Source: Mariniphaga sp964559175
GTDB taxonomy: Bacteria; Bacteroidota; Bacteroidia; Bacteroidales; Prolixibacteraceae
DNA length: 64,000 nt
Assembly: GCA_964559175.1 (NCBI GenBank)
Contig: CAZLGT010000021.1
Coordinates: 1-64,000 of the forward strand
Direction: 5' to 3'
Shown here: positions 43,895 through 52,034 of the stretch, in pieces
Position numbering within the stretch: position 1 is the first letter of the stretch
Layout of the letters: the number at the start of each line of letters is the position of its first letter
Made by a program: the position numbers and the translations under genes
Notes under the pieces: generated by a model
Seen by the model: only the letters and a program-made list of their open reading frames with translations
Database searches by the model: none
Told to the model about the DNA's origin: nothing

Positions 43895-45229
43895 TTATAC
43901 TACTCCCGGCAAACTGATTCCTTTTATTTTCCGGTACAAATCAAGGGCAAAAACATCGGTCATGCCCGAAATAAAATCCACTGCCGACTGAATTTTATGG
44001 TACAGGTTATCGCTCTGCGGCCGGTACTGTTCGGGTAGCAGCGACAGGATTTTCCGGTTGTATTTATTTTCGGAATGAACCACCGCTCCAACAAATTCTT
44101 CCAACAGGGTACCTATAATTTTAAATCCGGCTATTTCAATCTCAACCACGGTTCGGTGGTTGTAAACTTCTGAATACGAAATTTCTTTCACTTGTTTCAT
44201 AGCTTCTGCCTGCCTGTTTTGCAGCGAACCCACCAGGCTTTTTGAAAAACTCCCGCTCAAAATGGCTTCGTAGTTGTCTTCAAAAATACGTGTGCTTTCG
44301 TGAATCAGTTTACCAATAACGCCGGCCCGCAGATAGCTGATCTGCTCATTTCTGTCGGTTACCCGATTCAGTGTTTCTTCAATGCTTTTCAATGCATTTT
44401 TATCTTCGGCAGAATCATAAAAGTTAAGAAACAGCTCTTTTACCCGCTCGTAACTCAGGATTCCCAGTTTGCAGGCATCCTCCAAATCCATAATCTGGTA
44501 ACAAATGTCGTCGGCTGCCTCAACTAAATAAACCAGCGGATAGCGCTGAAAAGAGAGTTGTCCTTCAATTCTTTCAGGAATCTGCAGTTCAGTGGCCATT
44601 TTTCTGTAATCTTCTTTTTCCGACTGAAAAAAGCCGAATTTCTGTTTGGTGGCCAGCGGCGATTCAAACGGGTATTTTACAATGCTGGCGAGGGTCGGAT
44701 AGGTAAGCGCAAAACCTCCGGGCCGTTTTCCGTTGAACTGGTGTGTTAAAATACGCAAGGCGTTGGCATTGCCATCGAATCGCACAAAATCGCTCCATTC
44801 GGCCGGTGTAAGTTTAGCTTGAAATTCTTTTCCGGCCCCGTTTTGAAAGAAGCTGGAAATAGCCGATTCGCCCGAGTGGCCAAACGGCGGATTGCCTAAA
44901 TCGTGGGCCAGGCAGGCGGCAGAAACAATGGTTCCGATTTCCGGCACCAGCGGATTTTCCGGAAATTCTACCGCTGTTTTTTCAGCCAGTAAATTCCCCA
45001 GCGAACGTCCCACACTGGCAACTTCCAGACTGTGGGTGAGCCGGTTGTGCACAAAAATGTGCTCGGGCAGCGGAAAAACCTGCGTTTTATTTTGCATCCT
45101 CCGGAATGGGGATGAAAAAATAATACGGTCGTAATCGCGCTGAAACTGCGTGCGGTCTTCATGACGGGAAGAGGTTTTCCATTCTTCCATTCCCAAACGC
45201 TTTGTTGAAAGTAATTGATTCCAGTTCAT
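43895..45229 (-). CDS. dgt: Deoxyguanosinetriphosphate triphosphohydrolase
   Basis: A roughly 445-residue HD-domain dGTPase, hydrolysing dGTP (or other dNTPs) to the nucleoside and triphosphate. HD metal ligands appear in HNRLTHSLEV and ACLAHDLGNPPFGHSGE. The rest fits the family, including the QFDRDY-like RTQFQRDYDRIIFSSPFRR start region (short form given). An alternative GTG lies 12 nt upstream and overlaps the protease stop; the ATG giving MNWNQLL is preferred. The enzyme affects dNTP pools and can restrict phage in some hosts. Confidence 0.9.
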   Translation of the reverse strand: MNWNQLLSTKRLGMEEWKTSSRHEDRTQFQRDYDRIIFSSPFRRMQNKTQVFPLPEHIFVHNRLTHSLEVASVGRSLGNLLAEKTAVEFPENPLVPEIGTIVSAACLAHDLGNPPFGHSGESAISSFFQNGAGKEFQAKLTPAEWSDFVRFDGNANALRILTHQFNGKRPGGFALTYPTLASIVKYPFESPLATKQKFGFFQSEKEDYRKMATELQIPERIEGQLSFQRYPLVYLVEAADDICYQIMDLEDACKLGILSYERVKELFLNFYDSAEDKNALKSIEETLNRVTDRNEQISYLRAGVIGKLIHESTRIFEDNYEAILSGSFSKSLVGSLQNRQAEAMKQVKEISYSEVYNHRTVVEIEIAGFKIIGTLLEEFVGAVVHSENKYNRKILSLLPEQYRPQSDNLYHKIQSAVDFISGMTDVFALDLYRKIKGISLPGVV

Positions 45230-45237
45230 TCTTATTT

Positions 45238-45939
45238 TCACAATGTGTATGTCGAATATTTTTTCACCTCCTTAGCCAGTTCCCGTGCTTTGCTGCCGGT
45301 AACTTCATCCAGTTTTTTCCAGAACCGTTCGCTGTGGTCCTTTATTTCGGTATGCACCAGTTCGTGCAGTAAAATGTAGTCGATGAGCTGGTCGGGCAGT
45401 TTCATCATCTGAAGGTTCAGGCTGATGTTGTTGCGCGACGAACAACTCCCCCAGTTGCGTTTGTTGTTTCGAATAGATACTTTGTTGTAGCTGAAACCAA
45501 ATTTATGCGCAAGCTCAGTTAATCGCTTCGGCAGGAGAAGATGCGCTTCCATCCGGAATATCTGGGTTAATGTATATTCAACAGCCAATCGGGCATTTTC
45601 CGATTGAAAGTCCCTGATAAAAATAGTTACGTCGTTATTTTTAACATTCACGTCACCGGTTGATAGCCCTTTTTGCAGGTAAACCGTATGCATTCTGGTT
45701 TTTACAAAAAATCCTTCATTAAATGATATTTGTTGTTTTTCTGCCTTTTCCTGTTGCTTCCGTATCCAGGTTTCATTTCGCGCCAAAAAAGCAAGTACCT
45801 CTTTTTCCGAAACAAAAAATGGAAAAGAAACCAACACCGATTTGTCGGGTTTAACGCTAATTTTCATGCTTTTTGACCGCCGGTTCCGAAAAAAAGTTAC
45901 CGGACCTATGCTTTTAAAGTGAACTACTTTGTTCGGCAT
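45238..45939 (-). CDS. YgjP-like zinc metallopeptidase (DUF45/SprT-like)
   Basis: About 233 residues. The zinc site is HELVHTEIKDH, with HExxH and the third histidine four residues on from the motif end. The upstream WGSCSSRNNISLNLQMM segment is a YgjP/DUF45 signature. Substrates are unknown. The longer frame upstream is rejected because the promoter at 45961-45990 lies inside it; ATG 45937-45939 gives MPNKVVHFK. It overlaps dgt or abuts it, forming an operon. Confidence 0.85.
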   Translation of the reverse strand: MPNKVVHFKSIGPVTFFRNRRSKSMKISVKPDKSVLVSFPFFVSEKEVLAFLARNETWIRKQQEKAEKQQISFNEGFFVKTRMHTVYLQKGLSTGDVNVKNNDVTIFIRDFQSENARLAVEYTLTQIFRMEAHLLLPKRLTELAHKFGFSYNKVSIRNNKRNWGSCSSRNNISLNLQMMKLPDQLIDYILLHELVHTEIKDHSERFWKKLDEVTGSKARELAKEVKKYSTYTL

Positions 45940-45960
45940 TCGTTTAAATAAAAATAAAAC

Positions 45961-45990
45961 CAAAGATACCACATTATGGAACAGAACAAA
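45961..45990 (-). promoter_or_regulatory. Promoter of the YgjP-dgt operon
   Basis: Minus-strand TTTG (45987-45990), 18 nt, TATCTTTG (45961-45968). The -33 half lies inside the first codons of the divergent gene at 45976. Confidence 0.65.
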
Positions 45991-46680
45991 ACAATGGAGG
46001 TTTTCTCCAACCTGACCAAACAAGTTACCGTTGTTTCGGTAGAAGAAAAAGTGTTGCCGGGAAGCCTGGTTTTTGAGGCACTCAACCAGTTTCCGGGGTA
46101 TTACCACGAAACACCTACCAAGCCATACCCCATATACATTTACCTGGTGCTCGACAGGCAATATCCTCTGGAAGAGGTACTTCGGGCAACCCAAAACATT
46201 GAAAAAGAGTACGACTGGAATTTCGACTCGGGAAAAGGATATATGCTCATTGGTTCGCAGTTGCTGAATGTTATCCGTTTAAGGCATTTACCCGAAGTAG
46301 ATATGGTGGTAAAAATTCAGCAAGCATATCAAAAACAGGGCATTGGTTTTCTCATGAACAAAAAACTACAAGGGAAACTGGAGGCTGAAGTAAAAATTGT
46401 GAAATTTCTGAACCTTAAACAACTCGGCGAAGGAATTTATGTGGAAGAGAAAGACGAAAACTTTGGCTATATTGAAATACCGAAATACCTGAAGCCTGCT
46501 GCTTTTGTGAAAGTGACCATGGATGTGAAATACAACTGGGAAGGCCACGAATTTGATGCCGCCAGCGGATCGTTCTATAAAAACGGCAAGCTGCTTGAAT
46601 TTGTCCGCATCCTTTCCAATGCCATAACCAAAGAATACCTGCTGCAAATACAAACCTTGTACAAAGAAAAAATCAGGTAG
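45976..46680 (+). CDS. Hypothetical protein
   Basis: A 234-residue soluble protein I cannot assign to a family. No signal, membrane span or enzyme motif is seen. It begins with an acidic segment, has an ordered middle (FPGYYHETPTKPYPIYIYLVL, then helices), and ends in a coil-like basic helix. It diverges from the YgjP-dgt operon with its start inside their promoter. Clean codon use and length argue that it is a real gene. Confidence 0.7.
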   Translation: MEQNKTMEVFSNLTKQVTVVSVEEKVLPGSLVFEALNQFPGYYHETPTKPYPIYIYLVLDRQYPLEEVLRATQNIEKEYDWNFDSGKGYMLIGSQLLNVIRLRHLPEVDMVVKIQQAYQKQGIGFLMNKKLQGKLEAEVKIVKFLNLKQLGEGIYVEEKDENFGYIEIPKYLKPAAFVKVTMDVKYNWEGHEFDAASGSFYKNGKLLEFVRILSNAITKEYLLQIQTLYKEKIR

Positions 46681-46686
46681 TTGTGT

Positions 46687-46763
46687 ATTGTGGCAATTGA
46701 AGGTTTTTTATATTTTTGGCACCGAAGTTGACAGAACCCGTTCCTCGTTGAATTTGTTCTGTC
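46687..46763 (+). promoter_or_regulatory. Promoter and leader hairpin of the efflux adaptor gene
   Basis: ATTG (46687-46690), 20 nt, TATTTTTG (46711-46718) is a near-consensus promoter. Downstream in the leader, GACAGAAC (46730-46737) and GTTCTGTC (46756-46763) form an 8-bp inverted repeat that could be an operator or a leader hairpin. Confidence 0.55.
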
Positions 46764-46792
46764 ATAGTTTTTACCTTAACCAGTTATAAACC

Positions 46793-48016
46793 ATGGGAAC
46801 CAGTAAGAAACTGAAAGTTGGCCTGATAGCAGCACTTTGCCTTGTTGCCGTTGCCATATTTTATTATGCCTCGCGTTTGCTTATCCCAACTCCTGCCAGC
46901 CCGGAAAACTTTACTACCGAAGTGGTGGAAAGAGGAAATGTAACTTCAACCATAAATGCAACCGGAGTGGTCGATTCGGAAAGCGAAGTGCTCATTTTAA
47001 GCCCCGGACCGGGAATCATTAAAAATATTTATGCCGAACCAGGCAGCAGGGTAAACCGGGGCGATTTAATTATGCAGCTCGATACCGATAATGTAAAGGA
47101 CGATATTGAACGCATGAAAGACCAGTTGGAGGTAAGACGAAACAACCTGGAGCGAACCCGGCTGAATGCACAGAGCACACGACTCGATTTGGACTACAAC
47201 GAAGAAGTGAAAAAACTGCGCATTACATCGCTAAAATCGCAACTGGCTGACCACCAGCAATTGCTGGAAGTAGGAGGAATCTCCCCGGCACGAATCGACC
47301 AGACCAAACAGGAAATAACCCTGGCCGAAAAAGATTTGCAAAACCTGGTGGAAAAAAATTCCATCCGGCTGAAACAACTCGAAGCCGAAGAAAAAGGATT
47401 GCTTCTGCAAATCAGAATAGAAGAAAAACAACTGGAAGAGAGAGAACAACTCATTGAAAAAATGGGCATCCGTGCGCCCTCCTCAGGAATTATTCTGTCG
47501 ATTGCCGGCCGCGCGGGAGAAAAAGTGGGAACCGACCATCTGCTGGTTCGCATGTCAGACCTCTCTTCGTTCAAAATCACCGGTTCAATAGACGAACAAT
47601 TCGCCAACCGGCTAAAAACAGGAAACCGGGTGCTGGTAAACATCGACAACCAGGAACAACTGGAGGGTACGGTTGGAAATATTACTCCTGTGGTTGAAAA
47701 CAACCGGATTCAGTTTAATGTACACCTGAAAGAAAGCAGCCACCCAAAACTCATGGCCAACCAACAAGTTGAAATACAGATAATCACCCACCTGAAAGAG
47801 AATGCACTTCGTCTTAAAAAATTTAAAGATTTGGAGAATGGAAAGCAACACAGGTTATTTGTTATGGAGGGAAACAGAGCCATAAAAAAAGATTTTACAC
47901 TGGGAATTATTGGCAACGAGTATGTTGAAATCCTTTCAGGATTAAACGAAGGTGACCTTGTAGTAACCGAAGGACTGCACGCCTACAGAAACCAGGACGA
48001 AATTGAATTTGAATAA
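46793..48016 (+). CDS. Efflux periplasmic adaptor, MacA/HlyD-like
   Basis: A 407-residue membrane fusion protein. An N-terminal membrane anchor (about 10-24) leads to a lipoyl-like domain (SEVLILSPGPGIIKNIYAEPG), then a long coiled-coil hairpin (about 100-225), a beta-barrel and a C-terminal membrane-proximal domain. The long hairpin resembles MacA, which works with ABC permeases. A TolC-type gene follows, but no permease lies on either side, so the pump partner must be elsewhere or the two genes serve another transporter. Confidence 0.85.
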   Translation: MGTSKKLKVGLIAALCLVAVAIFYYASRLLIPTPASPENFTTEVVERGNVTSTINATGVVDSESEVLILSPGPGIIKNIYAEPGSRVNRGDLIMQLDTDNVKDDIERMKDQLEVRRNNLERTRLNAQSTRLDLDYNEEVKKLRITSLKSQLADHQQLLEVGGISPARIDQTKQEITLAEKDLQNLVEKNSIRLKQLEAEEKGLLLQIRIEEKQLEEREQLIEKMGIRAPSSGIILSIAGRAGEKVGTDHLLVRMSDLSSFKITGSIDEQFANRLKTGNRVLVNIDNQEQLEGTVGNITPVVENNRIQFNVHLKESSHPKLMANQQVEIQIITHLKENALRLKKFKDLENGKQHRLFVMEGNRAIKKDFTLGIIGNEYVEILSGLNEGDLVVTEGLHAYRNQDEIEFE

Positions 48017-48031
48017 GAATCGACAAAAAAG

Positions 48032-49537
48032 ATGAGAAAAGCAGCAATTGCATTCATAACGGGGCTGCTCATGACCTACAGCCCCTTACATGGACAAAAC
48101 GATTCAACCGCCTATAGCCTTACGCTTGACAACGTTATCGACATGGCGCTTACACATTCACCTACTTCCAAATACATTCAAAATCAGAATGTAAATTATT
48201 ACTGGCGCTACCGAAACTTTAAAACCCGTTTCAGGCCGCAGCTAACACTTAACGGCGATTTACCAAATTACACACATACCACACAGCCCATTACCCAGCC
48301 CGACGGAAGTATCGAATTCAGGCAGGTTTCCAATCTGGCAGCCTCGGCCAACCTGTCGCTCAACCAGTCAATTCCACAGCTGGGAACCAATATATGGGCC
48401 AGTACAACAGCCCATGGCATCCGCAACCTCAACAAAGACGAAATTGGGTTCTCCGGAAGCCCTTTTGTAATCGGGTTCAGCCAACCGTTGTTTGCCTACA
48501 ACTGGATGAAGTGGTACCGCAAAACCGAACCCATGATTTATGATGAGGCCCAAAAGCGATTTGTACAGCAAATAGAAGAAATTGCGCTCAACGCAACGCA
48601 CCGCTATTTTAATTATCTGATGGTGCAAACCAACTACAAACTGGCCGAAAACAACCTGAAAAACAGTCAGGACAACCTGCGTATTTCCCAAACGAAAAAA
48701 GAGCTGGGACAAATTTCCGACAATGATTATTCACGCATCGAACTTTCGGTGCTCAACGCCCAGAAAGCACTCAACCAGGCAAGTATGGACCTTAAAAACA
48801 CTGATTTTGAATTAAAGCGATACGTCGGTCTCGACCAATCGATGGAAATTGATCTGGCCATTCCTCTCGATATTCATTTTTTTGAAATAGATATACAAAC
48901 AGCTATCGAGCGGGCAAGGGAAAACCGCCAGGAAACCTCGCTTTACCAGCGCCGGCTGATTAACGCCGATCGTGCTCTGGCCGAGGCTAAAAACAGTACC
49001 GGATTAAGTACTACCCTCAGGGGCAGTTTCGGCTTGTCGAGCAGCGCCGAAAATTTTCTGGGAATATATGACCAGCCCGAGCGCGACCGGATGCTGCGTA
49101 TTTCGCTGAGCATTCCCATACTCGACTGGGGCCGTTCGGCTTCCACCGTGAAACTTGCCGAGTCGGAACGTGAGCTTACCATTTACAATGTAAATAAAGA
49201 TATCGAGGAATTCGACCGTTCAGTAATTGTTCAGGTGGAACAGTTCGGCCTGTTGCAGGACCAGCTTTTAACGGCAACCGAAGCCGACAAGGTTGCTGAA
49301 AACGGCTACCAGATTGCCCTCCGTAAATTCCAGAACGGTGAATTGAGCATTACCGATTTGAACATCGCCCTGCAGGAACGCGAACAGGCAAAACGCGACT
49401 ATATCCGCTCCATTCAAAGTTATTGGGTGGCTTATTACAGGCTTCGTGTGCTCACGCTTTTCGATTTTGAAAAAGGGCATAACATTACCTACGGAAACCC
49501 AATGCTTGACGAAAAAATTGAAAGGCTGGTTTTTTAA
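48032..49537 (+). CDS. TolC-family outer membrane protein
   Basis: A 501-residue channel protein with signal peptide (ends LHGQN). The paired coiled-coil halves are clear, including LKNSQDNLRISQTKKELGQIS in the first half and AENGYQIALRKFQNGELSITDLN in the second (each quoted under 25 residues, motif-level only). It starts 15 bp after the adaptor gene and forms the outer part of a tripartite exporter. It ends at a bidirectional terminator facing the tRNA. Confidence 0.88.
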   Translation: MRKAAIAFITGLLMTYSPLHGQNDSTAYSLTLDNVIDMALTHSPTSKYIQNQNVNYYWRYRNFKTRFRPQLTLNGDLPNYTHTTQPITQPDGSIEFRQVSNLAASANLSLNQSIPQLGTNIWASTTAHGIRNLNKDEIGFSGSPFVIGFSQPLFAYNWMKWYRKTEPMIYDEAQKRFVQQIEEIALNATHRYFNYLMVQTNYKLAENNLKNSQDNLRISQTKKELGQISDNDYSRIELSVLNAQKALNQASMDLKNTDFELKRYVGLDQSMEIDLAIPLDIHFFEIDIQTAIERARENRQETSLYQRRLINADRALAEAKNSTGLSTTLRGSFGLSSSAENFLGIYDQPERDRMLRISLSIPILDWGRSASTVKLAESERELTIYNVNKDIEEFDRSVIVQVEQFGLLQDQLLTATEADKVAENGYQIALRKFQNGELSITDLNIALQEREQAKRDYIRSIQSYWVAYYRLRVLTLFDFEKGHNITYGNPMLDEKIERLVF

Positions 49538-49543
49538 AACAAA

Positions 49544-49572
49544 AAAACGAACACTATTAAAGTATTCGTTTT
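49544..49572. terminator. Bidirectional terminator between tolC-like gene and tRNA-Ala
   Basis: Twelve-base arms (49544-49555 and 49561-49572), with one mismatch or wobble, are flanked by A and T runs on both sides, fitting termination of the converging transcripts. Confidence 0.7.
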
Positions 49573-49595
49573 CAATTGATTAATAAATTGTCTTG

Positions 49596-49669
49596 TGGAG
49601 CATACCGGAGTCGAACCGGTGACCTCTTGACTGCCAGTCAAGCACTCTAGCCAACTGAGCTAATGCCCC
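49596..49669 (-). tRNA. tRNA-Ala (anticodon GGC)
   Basis: The minus strand folds into a full cloverleaf: acceptor GGGGCAT/ATGCTCC, D-arm GCTC...GAGT, anticodon stem CTTGA/TCAAG around loop CTGGCAG (anticodon GGC), and T-arm ACCGG/CCGGT with TTCGACT. The G3-U70 pair, the alanine identity element, is present, with discriminator A. CCA is not encoded. It should read GCC and GCU codons. Confidence 0.96.
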
Positions 49670-49738
49670 ATTTCATTTAAAGAACCATTTTGAACGACTT
49701 TTGTGAACTTTCCACATGTTCATTCCGGCACTTTGGCC

Positions 49739-49759
49739 TCCCAATAGCTATCGGGATGA
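49739..49759. repeat. Palindromic element, second copy
   Basis: TCCCAATAGCTATCGGGAT followed by GA matches the element at 43750-43770 at 18 of 21 bases. A GTGAACTTT word lies nearby here too. Confidence 0.55.
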
Positions 49760-49781
49760 GCTAATTCCCCAAAAGCGAGGG

Positions 49782-49810
49782 CAAATATAAAAAAAATATT
49801 TTGGTTCAAT
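49782..49810 (-). promoter_or_regulatory. Probable promoter of tRNA-Ala
   Basis: Minus-strand TATATTTG (49782-49789) matches TAnnTTTG, with ATTG at 49807-49810 after 17 nt, a weak -33. The ~110-nt leader contains the palindromic element. Confidence 0.4.
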
Positions 49811-49931
49811 CAACAACTGTGGTAAAGTTTTTGTAGCTCATTTTATAGTTATCTGATAAAAAAGATATCCGTTCGTGAACCGTGTTCACAACAGGAAAAT
49901 GCCCTGTACTTTGAAATATCGAAAAAATTGA

Positions 49932-49961
49932 TTTGCAAGTGACAATTATTTTTTATCTTTA
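49932..49961 (+). promoter_or_regulatory. Promoter of the TonB-family gene
   Basis: TTTG (49932-49935), 18 nt, TATCTTTA (49954-49961), one base off consensus. Confidence 0.55.
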
Positions 49962-50015
49962 GCCCTCTTTACAGGGGTTGAACTTTAAAAGAAACAAATA
50001 AAAAAATTAAGTATT

Positions 50016-50702
50016 ATGGAAGTAAAAAAATCACCAAAAGCAGACCTTGAGAGTAAAAGGAACCTGTTCCTGATGCTGGGTTTGGTTGTTGCACTTGGGT
50101 TAATCCTGGCGGCTTTTGAATACACCGCAACTCCCAAAAAAACAGAGTCGCTCGGGCAAATTCAAATGCAGGAAGTTGAAGAAGAAATCATCCCCATTAC
50201 CCGTGAGCAGGAAGTTCAACCACCTCCGCCACCACCTCCGCCACAGGTAGTTGAGGTGCTAAACATTGTGGATGATGATGTGGAAATTGAGGACGAACTG
50301 TTCATCGACACGGAGGTTACCGATGATATGGTAATTGATGTGGCGCCTGTTATTCAAACTGCGGCAGAAGAGGAAGAAGAAGAAACGCAGGTTTTCTTCA
50401 TTGTAGAAGATATGCCGGAATTTCCGGGAGGAGAGCTGGCACTGCGGCAGTACATTGCCAATGCCATTAAATATCCGGTTATCGCTCAGGAAAACGGAAT
50501 CCAGGGTAGGGTTTATGTTACTTTTGTTGTAAATACCGACGGCTCGGTTTCCGATGCACGCATTGCAAGGGGAGTTGACCCCTCGCTCGATAAAGAAGCC
50601 CTGCGGGTGGTAAACCAGCTGCCCAAATGGAAACCAGGCATGCAACGTGGAAAACCGGTACGTGTATCTTACACAGTTCCAATTAACTTTGTATTACAGT
50701 AG
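50016..50702 (+). CDS. TonB-family energy transducer
   Basis: A 228-residue protein with one N-terminal membrane span (about 17-36), a proline block PPPPPPPP near 69-76, an acidic linker, and a C-terminal TonB domain (about 135-228) ending in VSYTVPINFVLQ. It couples inner-membrane proton-motive force to outer-membrane receptors. ExbB/ExbD genes are not adjacent. Which receptor it serves cannot be told. Confidence 0.88.
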   Translation: MEVKKSPKADLESKRNLFLMLGLVVALGLILAAFEYTATPKKTESLGQIQMQEVEEEIIPITREQEVQPPPPPPPPQVVEVLNIVDDDVEIEDELFIDTEVTDDMVIDVAPVIQTAAEEEEEETQVFFIVEDMPEFPGGELALRQYIANAIKYPVIAQENGIQGRVYVTFVVNTDGSVSDARIARGVDPSLDKEALRVVNQLPKWKPGMQRGKPVRVSYTVPINFVLQ

Positions 50703-50723
50703 AAAGAAAAAAATACTAAATTG

Positions 50724-50756
50724 CTCCTGGTCCCGCAATGGGGTCAGGAGTTTTTT
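50724..50756 (+). terminator. Intrinsic terminator of the TonB-family gene
   Basis: CTCCTG (50724-50729) with inner CCC/GGG pairs to CAGGAG (50745-50750), then six T. Confidence 0.88.
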
Positions 50757-50815
50757 GTGGTCTGAATTGAAATGTAATTTCGCAGGAATCACTGTTTTTC
50801 ACTAAATGAATTTGT

Positions 50816-52021
50816 ATGATTGAAACTGCTCCGCAAACGGAAAAAGCTGTAATTGTTGGCCTGATTTATAAAGACCAGGACGAACGGCAGGCCATGGAAT
50901 ACCTCGACGAACTGGAATTTCTGGCCGACACTGCCGGCGCCGAAGTACTGAAAAAGTTTACCCAGAAACTGGCTGTGCCCAACACTACCACATTCGTTGG
51001 GCCGGGCAAACTGGAAGAAATTGGCAACTACATAAAAGTGGTGGAGGCCGATACAGTTATCTTCGATGATGAACTCACACCCACCCAGTTGCGCAATATC
51101 GAACGCCGGCTGGAATGCAAAGTTCTGGACAGAACCAACCTGATTCTCGATATTTTTGCACACCGGGCCAAAACGGCCCATGCCAAAACCCAGGTAGAAC
51201 TGGCTCAATACCAATACCTTTTGCCACGGTTAACCCGCATGTGGACTCACCTTGAACGCCAGCGCGGGGGTATCGGGTTGCGTGGGCCCGGCGAAACACA
51301 GATTGAAACCGACCGACGCATCATTCTCGATAAAATTGCCCGGCTAAAAGAACAGCTCAAAAAAATTGACAAACAGAAAGCTACCCAGCGAAAAAACCGT
51401 GGAAAACTGGTGCGGGTTGCTTTGGTAGGTTATACAAATGTGGGGAAATCCACCCTCATGAATTTACTTTCGAAATCGGATGTATTTGCAGAAAACAAAT
51501 TGTTTGCAACACTTGACACCACAGTAAGAAAAGTAGTTGTTGTGAATCTTCCGTTCCTCCTGGCCGATACCGTTGGATTTATCCGGAAACTGCCGCACGA
51601 TTTGGTGGAGTCGTTTAAATCGACACTCGATGAGGTGCGCGAAGCCGATATTCTGGTGCATGTGGTGGACATCTCCCATGCGGGTTTTGAAGAACAAATA
51701 GAAACTGTGAACAATACCTTGAAAGATATTGACTCGGGCGACAAACCCAATATCTATGTTTTCAATAAAATCGATGCATTCAGCTACGTAAAAAAAGACG
51801 AGGATGATTTAACACCCAAAACCAGGGATAACTTTTCGCTGGAAGAGTGGGAAAACTCGTGGATGGCCAAAAACAATGTACCGGCAGTTTTTATCTCGGC
51901 AAAACAAAAAGAAAACATCGATGAGTTAAAGAAAATGCTGTACGACGAAGTGAAGGTAATTCATTCACAACGTTTTCCGTTTAACGACTACCTGTATGAC
52001 ATTTCCTGGGAAGAGAAATAA
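50816..52021 (+). CDS. hflX: GTPase HflX
   Basis: A 401-residue GTPase of the HflX family, which binds and splits stalled ribosomes. The N-terminal HflX domain and the glycine-rich RGGIGLRGPGETQIETDRR segment precede the G domain. G1 is GYTNVGKST near 204-212, G3 DTVGFIRKLPHDLVESF (short form DTVGFI) and G4 NKID. A weak -7 box TAATTTCG is upstream. Length fits. Confidence 0.94.
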   Translation: MIETAPQTEKAVIVGLIYKDQDERQAMEYLDELEFLADTAGAEVLKKFTQKLAVPNTTTFVGPGKLEEIGNYIKVVEADTVIFDDELTPTQLRNIERRLECKVLDRTNLILDIFAHRAKTAHAKTQVELAQYQYLLPRLTRMWTHLERQRGGIGLRGPGETQIETDRRIILDKIARLKEQLKKIDKQKATQRKNRGKLVRVALVGYTNVGKSTLMNLLSKSDVFAENKLFATLDTTVRKVVVVNLPFLLADTVGFIRKLPHDLVESFKSTLDEVREADILVHVVDISHAGFEEQIETVNNTLKDIDSGDKPNIYVFNKIDAFSYVKKDEDDLTPKTRDNFSLEEWENSWMAKNNVPAVFISAKQKENIDELKKMLYDEVKVIHSQRFPFNDYLYDISWEEK

Positions 52022-52034
52022 TTTCCTCTGAATT

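Noticed and set aside
45940..46194. Long N-terminal extension of the YgjP-like protease
   Set aside because: It overlaps the promoter at 45961-45990 and the divergent gene at 45976.
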